A DNA stretch of 64,000 bases, taken from the NCBI RefSeq assembly GCF_001904745.1, contig NZ_MRCD01000020.1:39477-103476 (forward strand), in the 5' to 3' direction. The DNA is from Calothrix sp. HK-06 (GTDB taxonomy: Bacteria > Cyanobacteriota > Cyanobacteriia > Cyanobacteriales > Nostocaceae). The notes below the pieces were generated by a model, which saw nothing but the letters and a program-made list of their open reading frames with translations, had not been told where the DNA came from and ran no database searches. The position numbers and the translations under genes were made by a program. Shown one piece after another: positions 42,860 through 52,400 of the stretch; position 1 is the stretch's first letter, and each line of letters starts with the position of its first letter.

Positions 42860-45849
42860 GTGCGGAATGTGGGTTAGTGCGATTCGTTGATTAGTGAATC
42901 ACGGTGTAAGTCCGTACATAACTAATCCAGTGAAACTTAGTAAACTAAGCACTGAACTCTCAGGTTGATGAAGGTGCAAGTCGTTCCCGCAAGGTTCATG
43001 CGTGACTCTTTACCTGCCCACACTGAGTAAGCTCAATTCTTACAGGGTGAAGCTGGGAGCAGGGCACAATCAGACGGCTGGTATGGGCTGACACTGGTGC
43101 TAATAGGGAGTTCCTACGGTGAAATAGAGTCTAAAAAAGTAACCTACATTCAAGCAGGGCATAACCTAAAAATCCCTGACTTTATCAGAGTTAAAACCCG
43201 CAGCTAATTTAGCCTCTAAGCTGCAAGAATCCAGGGTTTCTGATGGTTAAAATGACTACGCCTAACGGAACAAACAATCACTTGAGGGAACGAATAAAAA
43301 CGATTTTGAGAGTCTAGGGGAGGCACCTAGACGGTAATCATGATAATTGGAAACCTAAAAATCTCCAAGCATTACACGAATCCTGTCATGACTATTTACA
43401 CATGGGCAAAAGCGCAAACTAAGAATATCGAGAGCTGGATGCACGGAAACGGGCACGTCCAGATCGAACAGAGAGGTGCGGGAGATAAGCGCGACTTGAA
43501 AGGTCGTTTAGTACGGAGAGCCTACTTTCCTAGAGGCTTCACACCCTCTACCCTCATGTAAAAGACTCACATCAGAGTCCGGTCACGCCAAAAGTAGGTA
43601 ACGAAATAGGCGGAGTGCAGACCACAAACGTAGCCGAAACTGCTAGCCCAAAGCAGCCAGGAGCAAGAGGGAGTTTTTCTAAGATGAACGAAAGTAAATT
43701 GATGATTAAACTGCGTCATCGCCCAAAGAGCCAAATCAGGCTGACAGGCTCTAACCAAAAGGTAAGTGGGTAGATTTATAGTTTTATCTTCTATAAATCG
43801 TGTGAATATAACTCCCACCGCAGAAAAGTCAACATCTAAGGGAAAACACACACTAAATGATACAACAAGGTAAACCCTACAAAGTCTAGGAGAGGTCGAA
43901 TACTTCTAGTAGGTCTAAGGCAACGAAGACGGAATTCTTTGGAGGGTAGAGGATAGAAGAAAAAGCGAAAGATAATCTGTAATGGGTTGTATAAGGGTTC
44001 AAAATTTGCCCTTGACCGAAAGGAATAGCAAACTTCTTCTGGGTTTTATACGAAAGACAAACTGATAAGGAAATCTAATCTGATGATAAGTTAGATACCG
44101 CCATGAAAATGTCGATAAATGGACAAAAGGAACAGCTAGAAAACTGGAACCATATTAATTGGAGAAAGATAAACAAAGCTGTTATAAATCTACGTCAAAG
44201 AATCTTTCGTGCCCGTCAACTTGGTAACTTCCGAAAGCTTAGAAGCCTTCAGAAGTTAATGTTAAGAAGCTACGCAAACCTATTATTGTCTGTACGACAA
44301 ATTACTCAAACCAACACTGGTAAAAAGACTGCTGGGATAGACAAGGAGGTTATAAACACACCCACGCAACGAGTAGAATTTGTCCGTTCCTGGAATGGGG
44401 GCAACTTTAAACCAGTCAAGCGGGTAGAAATACCTAAGAAGAACGGAAAAATGCGCCCTCTTGGTATTCCTACCATTAGGGATAGAGTAATGCAGGCAAT
44501 AGTAAAAAATATGCTAGAACCTGAATGGGAGTCTCAGTTCGAGCCTAACTCTTATGGCTTTCGAGTTGGGAGAAGCTGTCATGATGCCATAGCTCAAAAT
44601 TGGATTAGATTAAACTCAAGTCCTAATGCTAGGCATACTTGGGTTCTAGAAGCTGATATTAAGGGATTTTTTGATAACATTGCTCATGAATCCATCCTTA
44701 ACAGTATTAGTAATTTCCCCCAAAGGGAGCTAATAAAAGGATGGTTAAAAGCTGGATTTATATTCAATGGGAAGCATTTTCCTACATCTGTTGGCACACC
44801 ACAAGGGGGGGTAATCTCACCTCTTTTAGCTAATATTGGGTTACATGGATTAGAAACTTTCATTAAATCCACCAACCCAAAGTTAAGTGTGGTTAGGTAT
44901 GCCGATGATTTTGTGGTAACAGCTAGGGACAAGGAAAGTCTTGAAAAAGCCCAAATCCTGATTCAGCAATGGATGTCAGAACGAGGACTCTCACTTAACA
45001 CTGAGAAGACGTTTATTACGTCAATGGAAGATGGTTTTGATTTTCTTGGTTTCAACCACAGACACTATAGCGGTAAACTGCTTATTAAACCCTCCAAAAA
45101 GAAAGTTCTAGACTTTTGTAAAACAATTGGAGAGGTAATAAAAGGTCTAAACGGAGCGAATCAAGAAACGGTCATTAGGAAACTAAATCCAATTCTCAGG
45201 GGTTTTGCTAATTACTACAAAGGTGTGGTTAGCAAAGAAACTTTCTCCTACATCAAATCACGAGTGTGGGAGTACCTTTGGAGTTGGTGTAAGCGTAGAC
45301 ACCCAAACAAAAACACAAAATGGGTACGGAAACGATACTTCCAAACTATTAAAGGTAACAAATGGACGTTTGCCTGTAAAATTTATGACCGTAGGGGAAA
45401 AGAAATAACAATCACACTATACCCCATAGCAGAAACTACCATTGAACGCCATATAAAGGTCAAAGGTAACGTATCTCCAGACGACCCCACTCTAAAAGAG
45501 TATTGGGAAAAACGTCACCAAAAACATGGTAAATCTTACTGGGAGAAGAATACTAAGCATTACTTGGTAGCCCAAGCCCAAAACTGGAAATGCCCAATTT
45601 GTGGTGAACCCCTACTCAACGGTGAGGAAATCGAAACCCATCACATAGTACCTGTTGCCCAAGATGGTCTAGGCGACGTAGACAATCTTCAGCATATACA
45701 CGTAGCGTGTCATAAACAAGTACACTCAAAATCCAAGTTGAAACGAGGTTTGAAGTAAGGCTTGAGCCGTGTGAGTGCGAAAGTCTCATGCACGGTTCTT
45801 AGGGGAGGGGAGAGAGGTAACTCTCGAACCTTACCCGACTACTCCCCAT
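42860..45849 (+). mobile_element. Complete group II intron with intron-encoded protein
   Basis: The element starts with the 5' splice consensus GTGCG (42860-42864). About 1.2 kb of structured RNA (domains I-IV) follow, then the RT gene in domain IV. A clear domain V begins GAGCCGTGTGAGTGCGAAAG and closes with CACGGTTCT (45764-45799). Domain VI is a G-rich/C-rich hairpin ending at AT 45848-45849. The length is 2990 bases. There is no GGCGCC inside, unlike the surrounding DNA, which fits recent arrival. The intron-encoded protein is intact, so mobility and splicing are plausible. Confidence 0.88.
44103..45758 (+). CDS. ltrA: Group II intron reverse transcriptase/maturase with HNH endonuclease
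   Basis: A 551-residue intron-encoded protein. It has an N-terminal RT0 region, then RT motifs (KKNGKMRPLGIPTIRDRVMQ, SYGFRVGRSCHDAI, EADIKGFFDNIAH, GTPQGGVISPLLANI, VRYADDFVV with the YADD active site, FLGFNHR). Maturase domain X lies around 330-420, and a C-terminal HNH nuclease has CPICGEPL, ETHHIVPVAQDG and HVACHKQVH. It splices the intron RNA and drives target-primed retrotransposition; the HNH domain cuts the second strand. All catalytic motifs are present. ATG 44103 lies in domain IV of the intron. Confidence 0.95.
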   Translation: MKMSINGQKEQLENWNHINWRKINKAVINLRQRIFRARQLGNFRKLRSLQKLMLRSYANLLLSVRQITQTNTGKKTAGIDKEVINTPTQRVEFVRSWNGGNFKPVKRVEIPKKNGKMRPLGIPTIRDRVMQAIVKNMLEPEWESQFEPNSYGFRVGRSCHDAIAQNWIRLNSSPNARHTWVLEADIKGFFDNIAHESILNSISNFPQRELIKGWLKAGFIFNGKHFPTSVGTPQGGVISPLLANIGLHGLETFIKSTNPKLSVVRYADDFVVTARDKESLEKAQILIQQWMSERGLSLNTEKTFITSMEDGFDFLGFNHRHYSGKLLIKPSKKKVLDFCKTIGEVIKGLNGANQETVIRKLNPILRGFANYYKGVVSKETFSYIKSRVWEYLWSWCKRRHPNKNTKWVRKRYFQTIKGNKWTFACKIYDRRGKEITITLYPIAETTIERHIKVKGNVSPDDPTLKEYWEKRHQKHGKSYWEKNTKHYLVAQAQNWKCPICGEPLLNGEEIETHHIVPVAQDGLGDVDNLQHIHVACHKQVHSKSKLKRGLK

Positions 45850-46097
45850 CGACTCTAACAAATGCGTATGAAATTAAAGAACTGCACAGTCAACTTAAAG
45901 GTTTTAGTAAAGACGAAATGCAGCAAATAACTATCCTACATTCTGGAACTCCCCTAAATGAAGTTACAAAATATATTGATTTAATGGATGATAAATGTCA
46001 GGTTATTACAGGTGCTACAGGCATGACTGTTGGAAATAACAGCTATTATGTTGCCAAAAATTACTTAATTACACAGGCAGGGATGCCTGTGCCATAA
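45850..46097 (+). pseudogene. 3' exon fragment of an interrupted host gene
   Basis: Immediately after the intron, a frame without its own start reads TLTNAYEIKELHSQLKGFSK and continues through LNEVTKYIDLMDDKCQVITG to TAA at 46095-46097. Splicing would join it in frame to only seven codons (IGITWRQ) upstream, which begin after the IS630 stop codon. The host gene was therefore already beheaded. The last residues (QAGMPVP) come from a CACAGGCA-ggga-TGCCTGTG repeat. I do not recognise the family. Confidence 0.55.
46073..46092. repeat. CACAGGCA hairpin repeat
   Basis: CACAGGCA and TGCCTGTG form an 8-base-pair stem around GGGA. The unit overlaps the end of the exon fragment and is related to the hairpin near 13649. 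It lies 53 bases from the end of leuS on the other strand and may serve as a terminator. Confidence 0.5.
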
Positions 46098-46144
46098 CAG
46101 AGAAATCAAATTTGTGAACCACGGTTCACAAATTGAGGTCAGCT

Positions 46145-48709
46145 TTACCCAACAACAAAGTTGACTAATTTACCAGGTACAACAATTACCTTCTTAATCT
46201 CTTTACCTTCGAGGTGACGCTGTGCTACTTCAGAGTCACGCGCGTATTGTTCTAAACCAGCTTTATCTAAAGTGGCAGGCGCCTGTAAGTCTCCGCGTTT
46301 TTTACCGTTTATTTGAATTACTAGGGTAATTTCATCTACAACTAAGGCTTCTGGCTCAAATTTTAACCATGAATGAGTATGTACTGATTCTTTATTGCCT
46401 AATTGATGCCATAATTCGTCAGCGATGTGAGGAGCAAACGGCGCCAATAACACAATTAAAGTGTTTATACCTTCGGCAAATACAGGTGAGTTTTTACAGT
46501 CGGCATCTGCAAGCGCATTACTCAATTTCATTAACTCAGAAATTGCCGTATTAAATTGATACCCACCTTCGATGTCTTCTGTAATTTCTTTAATGGCAAT
46601 ATGAATTGCCCGTCTTAAGTCTTTCTCTGATTTGGTTAATTCGTTTTTATTGACTTGTTTTTTGGTGTTACCAGTAGCTATAAATTCTGTAGCAAGGCGC
46701 CATACCCTATTTAAAAAACGAAATTGTCCTTCAACATCTGCTTCGTCCCATTCCAAATCTTTTTCTGGTGGTGCTTTGAACAATATAAACATGCGCGCGG
46801 TGTCAATACCATATTTGGCGATGACATCTTCTGGCGCCACACCGTTACCTTTAGATTTGGACATGGTAGCGTAAACAAGCTGTAAAGGTTCGCCTGTTTT
46901 GGGGTCGCGAGGGTCTGCTGCATTAACTAAACTCGTAGGAACCCACTTATCTTTATCTGATTTGTTGGGGTTCATATAAGTTAAGCCTTGTACCATTCCT
47001 TGAGTTAACAATCTTTGGAAGGGTTCGTCAAAGTTTAATAAACCTCTATCACGTAATACTTTAGTAAAGAAGCGCGAGTACAACAAGTGTAAAATCGCAT
47101 GTTCGATACCACCTACATATTGGTCAACGGGCATAAAGTCGTTGACTCTACTGGGTTCAAATATTTTTTTATCGTTTTTAGCATCGGTAAACCGTAAGAA
47201 GTACCACGATGAATCAATAAAAGTATCCATCGTATCGGTTTCTCGTTGTGCTGGTGTACCACAACTTGGACAAGGTACATTTTTCCAATTTTCCAAAGAA
47301 GCTAATGGCGAACCACCTCGCCCTGTTAATTCAACATTATCAGGCAATTTAACAGGCAAATCAGCATCGGGAACTGCAACGGCGCCGCAGTTAGGACAGT
47401 GAATAATAGGTATAGGGGCACCCCAGTAACGCTGACGCGAAATTAACCAATCACGTAAACGATATTGAATACGCGCTTTACCATAACCTTGTTTTTCTGC
47501 ATACTCAACTATAGCTTTCTTAGCATCACCCGAAGCCATGCCATCAAATTGCTGTGAATTTACCAACACCCCAGCTTCAGTATAAGCAGCTTTCAACTCA
47601 GTTTCTGTTTCACCATCAGCAACAATTACAACTTTAATTGCCAAATTTTGGTCTTTAGCGAATTTAAAATCGCGTACATCATGTGCAGGTACACCCATTA
47701 CGGCGCCTGTACCGTACTCATACAATACATAATCAGCAATCCAAATAGGAATTTCCTCTCCTGTAAATGGATTAATTGCCTTACCACCTGTAGATATACC
47801 GCGTTTAGGTTTATCTTCAGCAGTACGTTCCATCTCGCTTTGGTTGCTAACTTCCTGTACGAATGCTTCAACTGCTGCTTTTTGTTCTTTTGTTGTAACT
47901 TTCTCTGTTAACGGATGTTCTGGCGCCAACACTACATAGCTAACACCGTAAACTGTATCAGGACGTGTTGTATATACAGCTATTTTTTCATCGCTTCCAA
48001 CTACGGGAAACTCTAAATAGGCACCTGTAGATTTACCTATCCAGTTAGCTTGCATTAATTTGACACGCTCGGGCCATCCTGGCAATTTATCCAGGTCGTT
48101 TAATAACTGCTCGGCATAATCGGTAATCTTCAAAAACCATTGCCGTAATAATTTTCGCTCAACAATGGCGCCGCTACGCCACGAACGTCCATCGATAACT
48201 TGTTCGTTTGCTATTACAGTTTGGTCTACAGGATCCCAATTTACCGCAGCTTCTTTTTGATAAGCCAAACCTGCCTCAAAAAACTGTAAGAAAATCCACT
48301 GCGTCCATCTATAATAATCGGGCCAACACGTAGCAACTTCACAGTCCCAGTCAATTGAATAACCGAGACGCTTTAACTGTTGCCGCATTTGTTCAATATT
48401 TTGATAAGTCCACTTTGCCGGAGGAACACCCCTGTCAATAGCAGCATTTTCCGCAGGTAAACCAAAAGCATCCCAACCCATCGGATGTAGAACCCGATAC
48501 CCTTGCATTCTCTTGAGGCGCGCGATAGCGTCAGTTATGGTGTAGTTGCGGACATGACCCATGTGCAAGCTTCCCGAAGGATACGGGAACATAGACAGCG
48601 CATAAAATTTTGGCTTGTCGCTGTCGGTGACAGTCTTGTCTAAGCCAAGTTCAATCCATGTGTTTTGCCATTTTTCCTCAATGTCTGCTGGGTTGTATCG
48701 AGACTCCAC
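46145..48709 (-). CDS. leuS: Leucyl-tRNA synthetase
   Basis: An 854-residue class Ia synthetase that charges tRNA-Leu. The HIGH motif appears as HMGH (49-52) in [17 protein letters not shown] and the KMSKS motif as [10 protein letters not shown] near 620. The CP1 editing domain lies at about 225-415 ([20 protein letters not shown] and the D-containing VPAHDVRDF). The zinc-like insertion has CPNCG and CPSCG Cys pairs. A C-terminal [12 protein letters not shown] domain contacts the tRNA. Length and motifs are normal for bacterial LeuRS. It is a single gene; no T-box or leader was seen in the 170 bases upstream. Confidence 0.97.
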   Translation of the reverse strand: MESRYNPADIEEKWQNTWIELGLDKTVTDSDKPKFYALSMFPYPSGSLHMGHVRNYTITDAIARLKRMQGYRVLHPMGWDAFGLPAENAAIDRGVPPAKWTYQNIEQMRQQLKRLGYSIDWDCEVATCWPDYYRWTQWIFLQFFEAGLAYQKEAAVNWDPVDQTVIANEQVIDGRSWRSGAIVERKLLRQWFLKITDYAEQLLNDLDKLPGWPERVKLMQANWIGKSTGAYLEFPVVGSDEKIAVYTTRPDTVYGVSYVVLAPEHPLTEKVTTKEQKAAVEAFVQEVSNQSEMERTAEDKPKRGISTGGKAINPFTGEEIPIWIADYVLYEYGTGAVMGVPAHDVRDFKFAKDQNLAIKVVIVADGETETELKAAYTEAGVLVNSQQFDGMASGDAKKAIVEYAEKQGYGKARIQYRLRDWLISRQRYWGAPIPIIHCPNCGAVAVPDADLPVKLPDNVELTGRGGSPLASLENWKNVPCPSCGTPAQRETDTMDTFIDSSWYFLRFTDAKNDKKIFEPSRVNDFMPVDQYVGGIEHAILHLLYSRFFTKVLRDRGLLNFDEPFQRLLTQGMVQGLTYMNPNKSDKDKWVPTSLVNAADPRDPKTGEPLQLVYATMSKSKGNGVAPEDVIAKYGIDTARMFILFKAPPEKDLEWDEADVEGQFRFLNRVWRLATEFIATGNTKKQVNKNELTKSEKDLRRAIHIAIKEITEDIEGGYQFNTAISELMKLSNALADADCKNSPVFAEGINTLIVLLAPFAPHIADELWHQLGNKESVHTHSWLKFEPEALVVDEITLVIQINGKKRGDLQAPATLDKAGLEQYARDSEVAQRHLEGKEIKKVIVVPGKLVNFVVG

Positions 48710-48879
48710 TGCTAATACTCCTAATGCGTTAATCTTATTAATCTTAGTTTCTGCTTAATTATTGTGACATACTATTTTATTAGTATTGACAGCAGAACCA
48801 GATACACGCCATATTTGAGTATTTATACTCTTGCCAAAAATATATTCACTTGACTCAAAATTTTAGCTGAATAGCCCTA

Positions 48880-49314
48880 TTATTCAGTACGTTCATTTTC
48901 TCGTTGTAAAACTTTACGCAACCAAGGTGCCGGATTTCCTTTTACTGCTATTAATAATCTATCAAGGATACCAGTAATTTTTTCTTGGTCTAATTCTGGT
49001 GTCATTGGCGTAATACCGTTTTTTATCAGTTTTGCTGCGGGTACGGCGCCGATTGAAGTGGTATAAACTATTGTACAGTCATTAAGTGCATCAATTACAG
49101 TTGCTATATCGGAATCACTCTCGCCTTTATTTACCCTCAATATATTATCTTTATTTTTATAACCATATTGGGTCGTTTCAGGTTGCTTTTCTACGCAAAT
49201 AGTATCTAAAAAATGATACCCAGATTTTGATATTTCGTAGATATCAAATTTTTCGGCACTCCCAAAGTCGGAGTTTATATTGACTTTATCTGTTGTGGCG
49301 AAGGCAATTTTCAT
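48880..49314 (-). CDS. NifX/NifB-C family iron-molybdenum-cofactor-binding-like protein
   Basis: A 144-residue protein of the dinitrogenase iron-molybdenum cofactor biosynthesis family. MKIAFATTDKVNINSDFGSAEKFDIYEI (seen as MKIAFATTD and FGSAEKFDIYEI), the Asp/Asn-rich VIDALNDCTIVYTTSIGA and the PAAKLIKNGITP core are typical. NifX, NifY and the NifB C-terminus bind cofactor precursors such as NifB-co. The gene lies outside any nif cluster in this window, and the C-terminal part PAPWLRKVLQRENERTE looks like NifX. Symbol nifX is possible but not certain, since stand-alone homologues exist in non-fixers. Confidence 0.8.
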   Translation of the reverse strand: MKIAFATTDKVNINSDFGSAEKFDIYEISKSGYHFLDTICVEKQPETTQYGYKNKDNILRVNKGESDSDIATVIDALNDCTIVYTTSIGAVPAAKLIKNGITPMTPELDQEKITGILDRLLIAVKGNPAPWLRKVLQRENERTE

Positions 49315-49642
49315 TTTTTGCTATTTTATGAGGATGGTATATAGCTATTAAAATTTTCGGATTTATCACACTTCTACAAAAAATATCATAGATAATTATT
49401 TATGTTAACCGCGAAATTACATAATATTATTCTAGAGTTGAGGCGCCAATCTCTCTTTCTCTGCGTACAGATGCCATTAATCGCGTCTGTACTGCGTCTC
49501 TGTGGTAAAAATATTTAGTAGATTTGTTATTTTGGTTGGGTTTCGGCTTTGCGTAACCCAACCTACAATCTATTAATTGTTAGTGACAGATGTTTAACTG
49601 GCACTTTTTCTGGTTCTGCTATTAAATTACTGAAGGTTAATT
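49315..49642. repeat. Intergenic region rich in dispersed repeats
   Basis: Between two divergent genes lie a 28-base palindrome family member (49465-49492), a CTGCGTCTCTGTGGTAAAAAT unit shared with 38921, and a GGTTGGGTT / AACCCAACC hairpin (49534-49563). The last 60 bases contain the GAAGGT ribosome-binding site for the gene at 49643. Confidence 0.55.
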
Positions 49643-50068
49643 GTGATTAAAGTGTTTGTTTATGGAACCCTCAAACCGGGTGAAGAAAATTATACAAAAT
49701 ATTGTGCGGATAGGGTTATTGATACCCTACCCGCTTTTACAATGGGTAAGCTTTATTCCCTTCCACAGGGGTATCCGGCAATGACGCTGGGAAATAGTCC
49801 TGTTTGGGGTTATATGCTCTCTTTTGCTGATTCAGATATTTTGGCTGAACTTGATGAACTTGAGGACTATCACCCCTCTAGACAAAGTTCAGAAAATCTC
49901 TATAACCGTCGATACATTAATATATTTAGTCAAGACCACACAAATACCACTCCTGGCCGCCCGCAACGCATCGGTGAAGTTTGGGCTTATCTTATGGAAG
50001 AAAAGCTTGTTCACCAATTGGGCGGAACTTTACAGGATGATGGTTTATGGAGTGCTTCCAAACAGTAA
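49643..50068 (+). CDS. Gamma-glutamylcyclotransferase-like (AIG2/GGCT) protein
   Basis: A 141-residue protein of the GGCT-like fold. The family signature VFVYGTLKPGEENY opens it, followed by LYSLPQGYPAMTLG, VWGYMLSFADSDILAELDELEDY (seen as LAELDELEDY, with the catalytic-type Glu) and a C-terminal EVWAYLM strand. Family enzymes release 5-oxoproline from gamma-glutamyl compounds, for example in glutathione turnover; the substrate here is open. The GTG start at 49643 is supported by GAAGGT about 6 bases upstream. Confidence 0.82.
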   Translation: MIKVFVYGTLKPGEENYTKYCADRVIDTLPAFTMGKLYSLPQGYPAMTLGNSPVWGYMLSFADSDILAELDELEDYHPSRQSSENLYNRRYINIFSQDHTNTTPGRPQRIGEVWAYLMEEKLVHQLGGTLQDDGLWSASKQ

Positions 50069-50117
50069 TTTTCCTAATATAGCCTTTAATTATCAGCTTT
50101 AATTAATTAATAAGCTT

Positions 50118-50720
50118 TTAATATAATCCATTTTCGGCGTTGGCTGTTTGCCGCTGCCTTTCAACTGGATTTGGCGCCACTTCTGTTTTAGGAATTGGAA
50201 ATATTGGCTGGTTAAGGGCAACCATCAGTGTTTTAGACGAAGCATTGGGTTTGGTGGCAATAGGTTGTGATACGGGCTGCGATGCAAATTGAATAACTCT
50301 TGAATCGCCAGAGAATATCCCTGATAAGGCACCGAAAGCACAAGCTGCAATTGCAGCTCCCCCAAACAATCCTGCTAATTTTAGACGCCGACGCTTTAGT
50401 TTACCTAAAACCTGCTCAACTGTTTCTTCAACTGGCTGTTGCGACTCTGGAATTGGTAGAGTTCGCAAAGATTGCCGTAATTTTAACAGTCGAGTGTAAA
50501 GTGTTTTGACTGACTGGTCATTTACCAACCACTCTTCCACTTGCTTGCGTTCTGTTGCTGTTACCTCACCGTCGAGGTATGCACTTAATAATTCGAAGCG
50601 GTCACGCTTCACCATATCCATAGCACCCGTAAAATCATTGGTATGCTTTACATCCCCAGACGACAAGTTTTGATTTCCCTGCGAGTGAGAACGGTCATTA
50701 AATTGCGAATTAGTATTCAT
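50118..50720 (-). CDS. Anti-sigma factor, partner of the SigG-type sigma factor
   Basis: A 200-residue single-pass protein. The N-terminal part (RDRFELLSAYLDGEVTATERK, quoted as ELLSAYLDGEVTATERK, with VEEWLVNDQSVKTLY) is the anti-sigma domain of the RseA/zinc-free ASD type: the ELLSAYLDGE helix is characteristic, but the zinc-binding HxxxCxxC is absent. A basic stretch KLKRRRLKL precedes one membrane helix (AGLFGGAAIAACAFGALSG), and a Pro/Asn/Thr-rich tail lies outside. It follows the sigma gene by 154 bases on the same strand. It probably holds the sigma factor at the membrane until an envelope signal frees it. Confidence 0.82.
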   Translation of the reverse strand: MNTNSQFNDRSHSQGNQNLSSGDVKHTNDFTGAMDMVKRDRFELLSAYLDGEVTATERKQVEEWLVNDQSVKTLYTRLLKLRQSLRTLPIPESQQPVEETVEQVLGKLKRRRLKLAGLFGGAAIAACAFGALSGIFSGDSRVIQFASQPVSQPIATKPNASSKTLMVALNQPIFPIPKTEVAPNPVERQRQTANAENGLY

Positions 50721-50874
50721 ATTAACACCATTACCAATTCAAACACGGGTAAATAAATCGGACAAAGGTGAGAAATTGTGGCTATTTCTTTCGGCAGAAG
50801 CACTCGATTAATCTCTAACTTTTTTAATTTATTATACAATCTTGCTCTCAAGTAATAATGACTAACCATTCTAC

Positions 50875-51534
50875 TTATGCATCAAGATAGCTTTGTAGTT
50901 GTGATTGCAGCCTTGTACGAGCGCGTGCAATGCGAGATTTAACTGTACCTAAAGATACACCTGTAATCTCAGCAATTTCTTCGTAAGCCATGCCTTCGAT
51001 TTCTCTAAGGACAATTGTAGTCCGGAATACTTCGGGCAGATCAGCGATTGCGTCACGTAATTGCTCGTAAAATTCACGAGTGGTTAATTCTTCTTCCGGA
51101 CCTGGTGTATCACCAGCAATTTCCCAATCCATTTCGCCGTCTTCTACCGAGCGGGGAGCATCAAGCGACAGTGGACTAACAACCCGTTTGCGCTTCCGTA
51201 ACTCGTCATAAAACAAGTTCGTGGCAATTCGGCTCAACCAACCCCGGAATTTTGCGGGTTCTTGCAGCTTGCTGATATTGCGAAATACTCTTATCCAGAC
51301 TTCTTGAGCCAAATCAGCTCTATCTGCCCAGTCAGGAGCTAGGTGGTATAAAACTCTCTCTACCTGAGATTGATAACGACGCATTAGTTCCGCAAAGGCA
51401 GCACGTTCAGGGCGCAGTCCTTCTTGACAGCGTAATATTAAATCGTGGTTTGAGAGTTTGTCAGCTTGCACTTCCTTTTGTTCCGGAAGCCTGGTATCGA
51501 TTTGCGACCAGGACACAGTAATCGATTGACTCAT
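50875..51534 (-). CDS. sigG: ECF sigma factor SigG
   Basis: A 219-residue group 4 sigma factor. Region 2 (LRCQEGLRPERAAFAELMRRYQ, seen as AAFAELMRRYQ, then DLAQEVWIRVFRNI and KFRGWLSRIATNLFYDELRKR) binds the -10 element. A linker (PRSVEDGEMDWEIAGD) leads to region 4 (LPEVFRTTIVLREIEGMAYEEIAEIT with GVSLGTVKSRIARAR) for the -35 element. The protein matches the cyanobacterial SigG type, which is conserved and involved in envelope stress. Upstream lies a matching ECF promoter (51567-51594), so it probably activates itself. The cognate anti-sigma gene is directly downstream. Confidence 0.9.
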   Translation of the reverse strand: MSQSITVSWSQIDTRLPEQKEVQADKLSNHDLILRCQEGLRPERAAFAELMRRYQSQVERVLYHLAPDWADRADLAQEVWIRVFRNISKLQEPAKFRGWLSRIATNLFYDELRKRKRVVSPLSLDAPRSVEDGEMDWEIAGDTPGPEEELTTREFYEQLRDAIADLPEVFRTTIVLREIEGMAYEEIAEITGVSLGTVKSRIARARTRLQSQLQSYLDA

Positions 51535-51566
51535 AGATCGTACTGGCTTTTTAACATCCCTATCTA

Positions 51567-51594
51567 TTAGACATCCTAATCAGTCAGTTGTTCC
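51567..51594 (-). promoter_or_regulatory. Likely ECF-sigma promoter of sigG
   Basis: On the minus strand GGAAC (51590-51594) is followed after 17 bases by GTCTAA (51567-51572). This is the standard -35/-10 pair of ECF-type promoters. The -10 lies 33 bases upstream of the sigG ATG, giving a leader of about 25 bases. It implies autoregulation. Confidence 0.65.
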
Positions 51595-51830
51595 TGGGGA
51601 TAGTGACGGATTTTAGACTGTAACACCGATGTATCTAAATTGTGCCAATTTCATTTAATGTGAAAGATAACTTTTTGGTTATCTAGCTTTATATGTAAGA
51701 GGTTTCTTACATATAAGTGCTATTAAGTGCATACAGAAATGATACTTACTTCGATGCAGCAGTTGTAACGTCATTCCGTCAGGAAGGCGCCTTTTATTAG
51801 GATAGTCTACATATACTTTACACCTCGAAC

Positions 51831-51895
51831 AGAAACCGGGCTTCTTATGAAGAATTTAATTTATTAGCAAAATCTTCATGAAAAGCCCGGTTTCT
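51831..51895. repeat. Long inverted repeat with AGAAACCGGG arms
   Basis: Arms AGAAACCGGGCTT (51831-51843) and AAGCCCGGTTTCT (51883-51895) are perfect over 13 bases, and the inner part (TTATGAAGA / TCTTCATGA) extends the stem imperfectly. It lies 12 bases from the end of a small minus-strand gene and may terminate it. The core is shared with 11063-11077. Confidence 0.65.
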
Positions 51896-51907
51896 TGGGG
51901 CTTAACT

Positions 51908-52069
51908 CTACCTTTTTTGTGGTACAGATACTAAAATTGTACTTGTTTGCTCTACTTGCGCTTTCTGCTGAAAACTCGTATCTGTATTAGTGCGCTCTTG
52001 TTGTCGAGTCTCTAAACACAGGTTCAGCGAAAATGTAATTGTAATCGCTAGCAATAATTTTTTAAACAT
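51908..52069 (-). CDS. Small exported peptide (53 residues)
   Basis: An ATG at 52069 on the minus strand, preceded by a good GGAG Shine-Dalgarno at 7 bases, opens 53 codons. The start MFKKLLLAITITFSLNLCL is a compact signal peptide, with a Cys close to a lipobox-like position. The mature part (ETRQQERTNTDTSFQQK) is short, polar and Gln/Thr-rich. Such sizes are often missed by annotation. No family is recognised. A long inverted repeat follows the stop. It lies between sigG and an L,D-transpeptidase, both envelope-related genes. Confidence 0.5.
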   Translation of the reverse strand: MFKKLLLAITITFSLNLCLETRQQERTNTDTSFQQKAQVEQTSTILVSVPQKR

Positions 52070-52400
52070 AATTTTTCTCCCACCCACACCAAAGTATGAT
52101 TGTCTGCTACGCTAACTGAGTTCCTGGGAGTTTATGTTCTTAGCAAATGTTTTAACTTGTCTTAACTTGTTGAAACTTAAGTAATCCAGAACCAGTTAAC
52201 GCGGCGCTTACGTCTACCCTCACAATTCTAGTGTGCCCTTTCCTATTACCATGTTCATAAGGAAATCAAAAAAATATTATAAATTTTTTATGTTGGGCAC
52301 TAAATTCGGATACGACAAATCTAGATAGATAGTTAGTCTTGATAAATAAGCGCTGCTTATTGTATTTAATGTTTATGTAGTTTGAAAGTGAGCTTCTTCG

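Noticed and set aside
43340..43851. Short open frames on both strands in the group II intron 5' part
   Set aside because: This stretch is structured intron RNA (domains I-III). The frames lack coding character and are fortuitous.
45762..46097. A 111-codon gene starting in domain V of the intron
   Set aside because: The first 30 codons are catalytic intron RNA. Only the part after 45849 is exon sequence, and it lacks a start.
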